DNA from: Rhodamnia argentea
Lineage: Eukaryota; Streptophyta; Magnoliopsida; Myrtales; Myrtaceae
Length of the DNA: 64,000 nucleotides
Reading direction: 5' to 3'
Assembly (NCBI RefSeq): GCF_020921035.1
Contig: NC_063152.1
Span: 28,333,903 to 28,397,902 of the forward strand
Under the pieces are notes generated by a model. That model had not been told where the DNA came from. It ran no database searches and was given only the letters and a program-made list of their open reading frames with translations. Each line of letters begins with the position of its first letter. The first letter of the stretch is position 1. The position numbers were made by a program, and so were the translations under genes. Below are positions 63,014 to 64,000 of the stretch, in pieces.

Positions 63014-63930
63014 TCAGTCAACCGAAACCGGTTGCATCTTCTCGGCCTCATCCCTCAACTCCTGGAACAGGACCGACGACAAGTATCTTTCCCCAAAGCT
63101 TGGATGAATGGTCTGAAACGGTAAACAATGACAAACCCGTCATTACAACTCATGAGCTGCGTGCCGAGAAACTGCATCCCAGACGAAAACTAATTTGTTC
63201 AACAGCTCTAGGAAGTGCATCTCGCTTACCACGATAAGCTTGCCTTTGTTCTCTGGCCTCTGTGCAAGTCTGAGGGCGGCGACGGTGTTAGCTCCCGAAG
63301 ATATTCCGACCTGCATCATGTAGATTGCTTCACTAAATTTACCTCAGCGAGCAGACATCGATTGTCTCTAACCACGACGATTGAAAAACGCAATTGCTCC
63401 TTAAAACTAAGGATATAGCATAAATCAGGGGGAAAAAAGTACCATCAATCCCTCCTTTAATGCCAATTGCCTCGCCATATTCACCGCATCTTCACTGGAG
63501 ACCTGCCACCTCGCATAAGAAAGAGTTATGTACGCGATCACCCTTCTCTCTCTCTCTCTCTCTCTCCCCGTCTCTAATTATGTTACTAGCTAAGAGATAT
63601 ATATTAAGCAACAAACTCACCATGAGAACTTCCTCCATTATATCCATGTCCAAGATATCCGGCTTGAATCCGACGCCATTGCCAGTGATATGATGGGGTC
63701 CTATATCACATGAAGTACTCAATGCTGAAGCCTCTCTCTTTGAGAAAATAAATCTAGTGCAGGAAGCAACTGAATAAGTAGTTCGACATATGTTGTTTAC
63801 GAGCCCTTCCGTTTCAGAACATTGTGAATGGAGAAGTCTACTTATCCATGAAGAGAGCGAAAGCGCTGCAGTGTTTACCCGGTTTACCGCCATTAAGGAT
63901 GTTACTTTCAGCAGGCTCGAGTCCATATAT
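63014..63930 (-). CDS. Beta-cyanoalanine synthase / cysteine synthase (OAS-TL family), 3' part
   Basis: Five exons on the minus strand, 63930-63879, 63700-63621, 63502-63443, 63310-63230 and 63112-63014, join in frame to the last 123 aa; the 5' exons lie beyond the window end. Motifs: [52 protein letters not shown], and the PLP-phosphate/substrate region [17 protein letters not shown]. The C-terminus is [20 protein letters not shown]. These are PLP-dependent beta-substituting synthases. Cyanoalanine synthase joins cysteine and cyanide to cyanoalanine and sulfide in mitochondria, detoxifying cyanide made with ethylene. O-acetylserine(thiol)lyases make cysteine. [14 protein letters not shown] and the C-terminal tail favour the mitochondrial cyanoalanine synthase branch, but the decisive N-terminus is not visible. 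An intron holds a CT microsatellite (63543-63566). Confidence 0.88.
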
Positions 63931-64000
63931 CTGCCATTCCGGAGTGAAAAGTAGGTATTAGCAAAGAAAAGGCCGCGGTAAGTTTTAATTTAGTGACTGA

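Overview
This is a plant nuclear DNA window, almost certainly from a woody eudicot. The evidence is small exons with GT-AG introns, AT-rich introns and intergenic DNA, plant-specific families (SYP7 Qc-SNARE, CRCK-type receptor-like cytoplasmic kinase, DTX/MATE carrier, plant ELM2-SANT protein) and nested plant retroelements. The style of the dispersed repeats would fit Myrtales, but that is an impression and I cannot prove it from sequence alone.

Gene layout: (1) 4.0-6.9 kb, minus: SYP71-like syntaxin, 8 exons. (2) 9.8-19.0 kb, plus: 14-exon TMEM8/PGAP6-like (DUF3522, CREST) membrane protein of 825 aa, with a LINE remnant and two long CT tracts in its introns. (3) 21.4-23.6 kb, minus: calmodulin-binding receptor-like cytoplasmic kinase, 431 aa, convergent with gene 2. 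(4) 25.1-37.1 kb: a nested transposon island whose main part is an 11,405 bp LTR retrotransposon with 2,607 bp LTRs, a TGCGA target duplication, a broken Tat-type gag and no pol. (5) 44.1-46.0 kb, plus: RING-H2 E3 ligase, 181 aa. (6) 47.1-49.7 kb, plus: MATE transporter, 524 aa. (7) 56.1-60.7 kb, plus: ELM2-SANT nuclear protein, 483 aa, two coding exons separated by a 3.1 kb intron that carries a foldback element. (8) 63.0 kb to the window end, minus: 3' half of a beta-cyanoalanine synthase/cysteine synthase. All exon borders were read by hand from reading frame, GT-AG sites and family similarity. They join in frame in every gene, and total lengths match the families.

The genes do not form an operon or an evident metabolic cluster. 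They are unrelated housekeeping and signalling genes separated by repeats. The repeats are the most informative part of the window: a gag-only non-autonomous Ty3/gypsy element with nearly identical LTRs, inserted in a small inverted-repeat element; two SINE-like units with pol III A and B boxes; an RTE-type LINE 3' end; two copies of a roughly 0.9-1.0 kb non-coding family; and four other elements with long or recognisable terminal inverted repeats. I found no CRISPR array, no canonical tRNA or rRNA gene and no convincing new gene system. The best candidate for something under-described is the gag-only LTR element with its 3' tandem repeat block.
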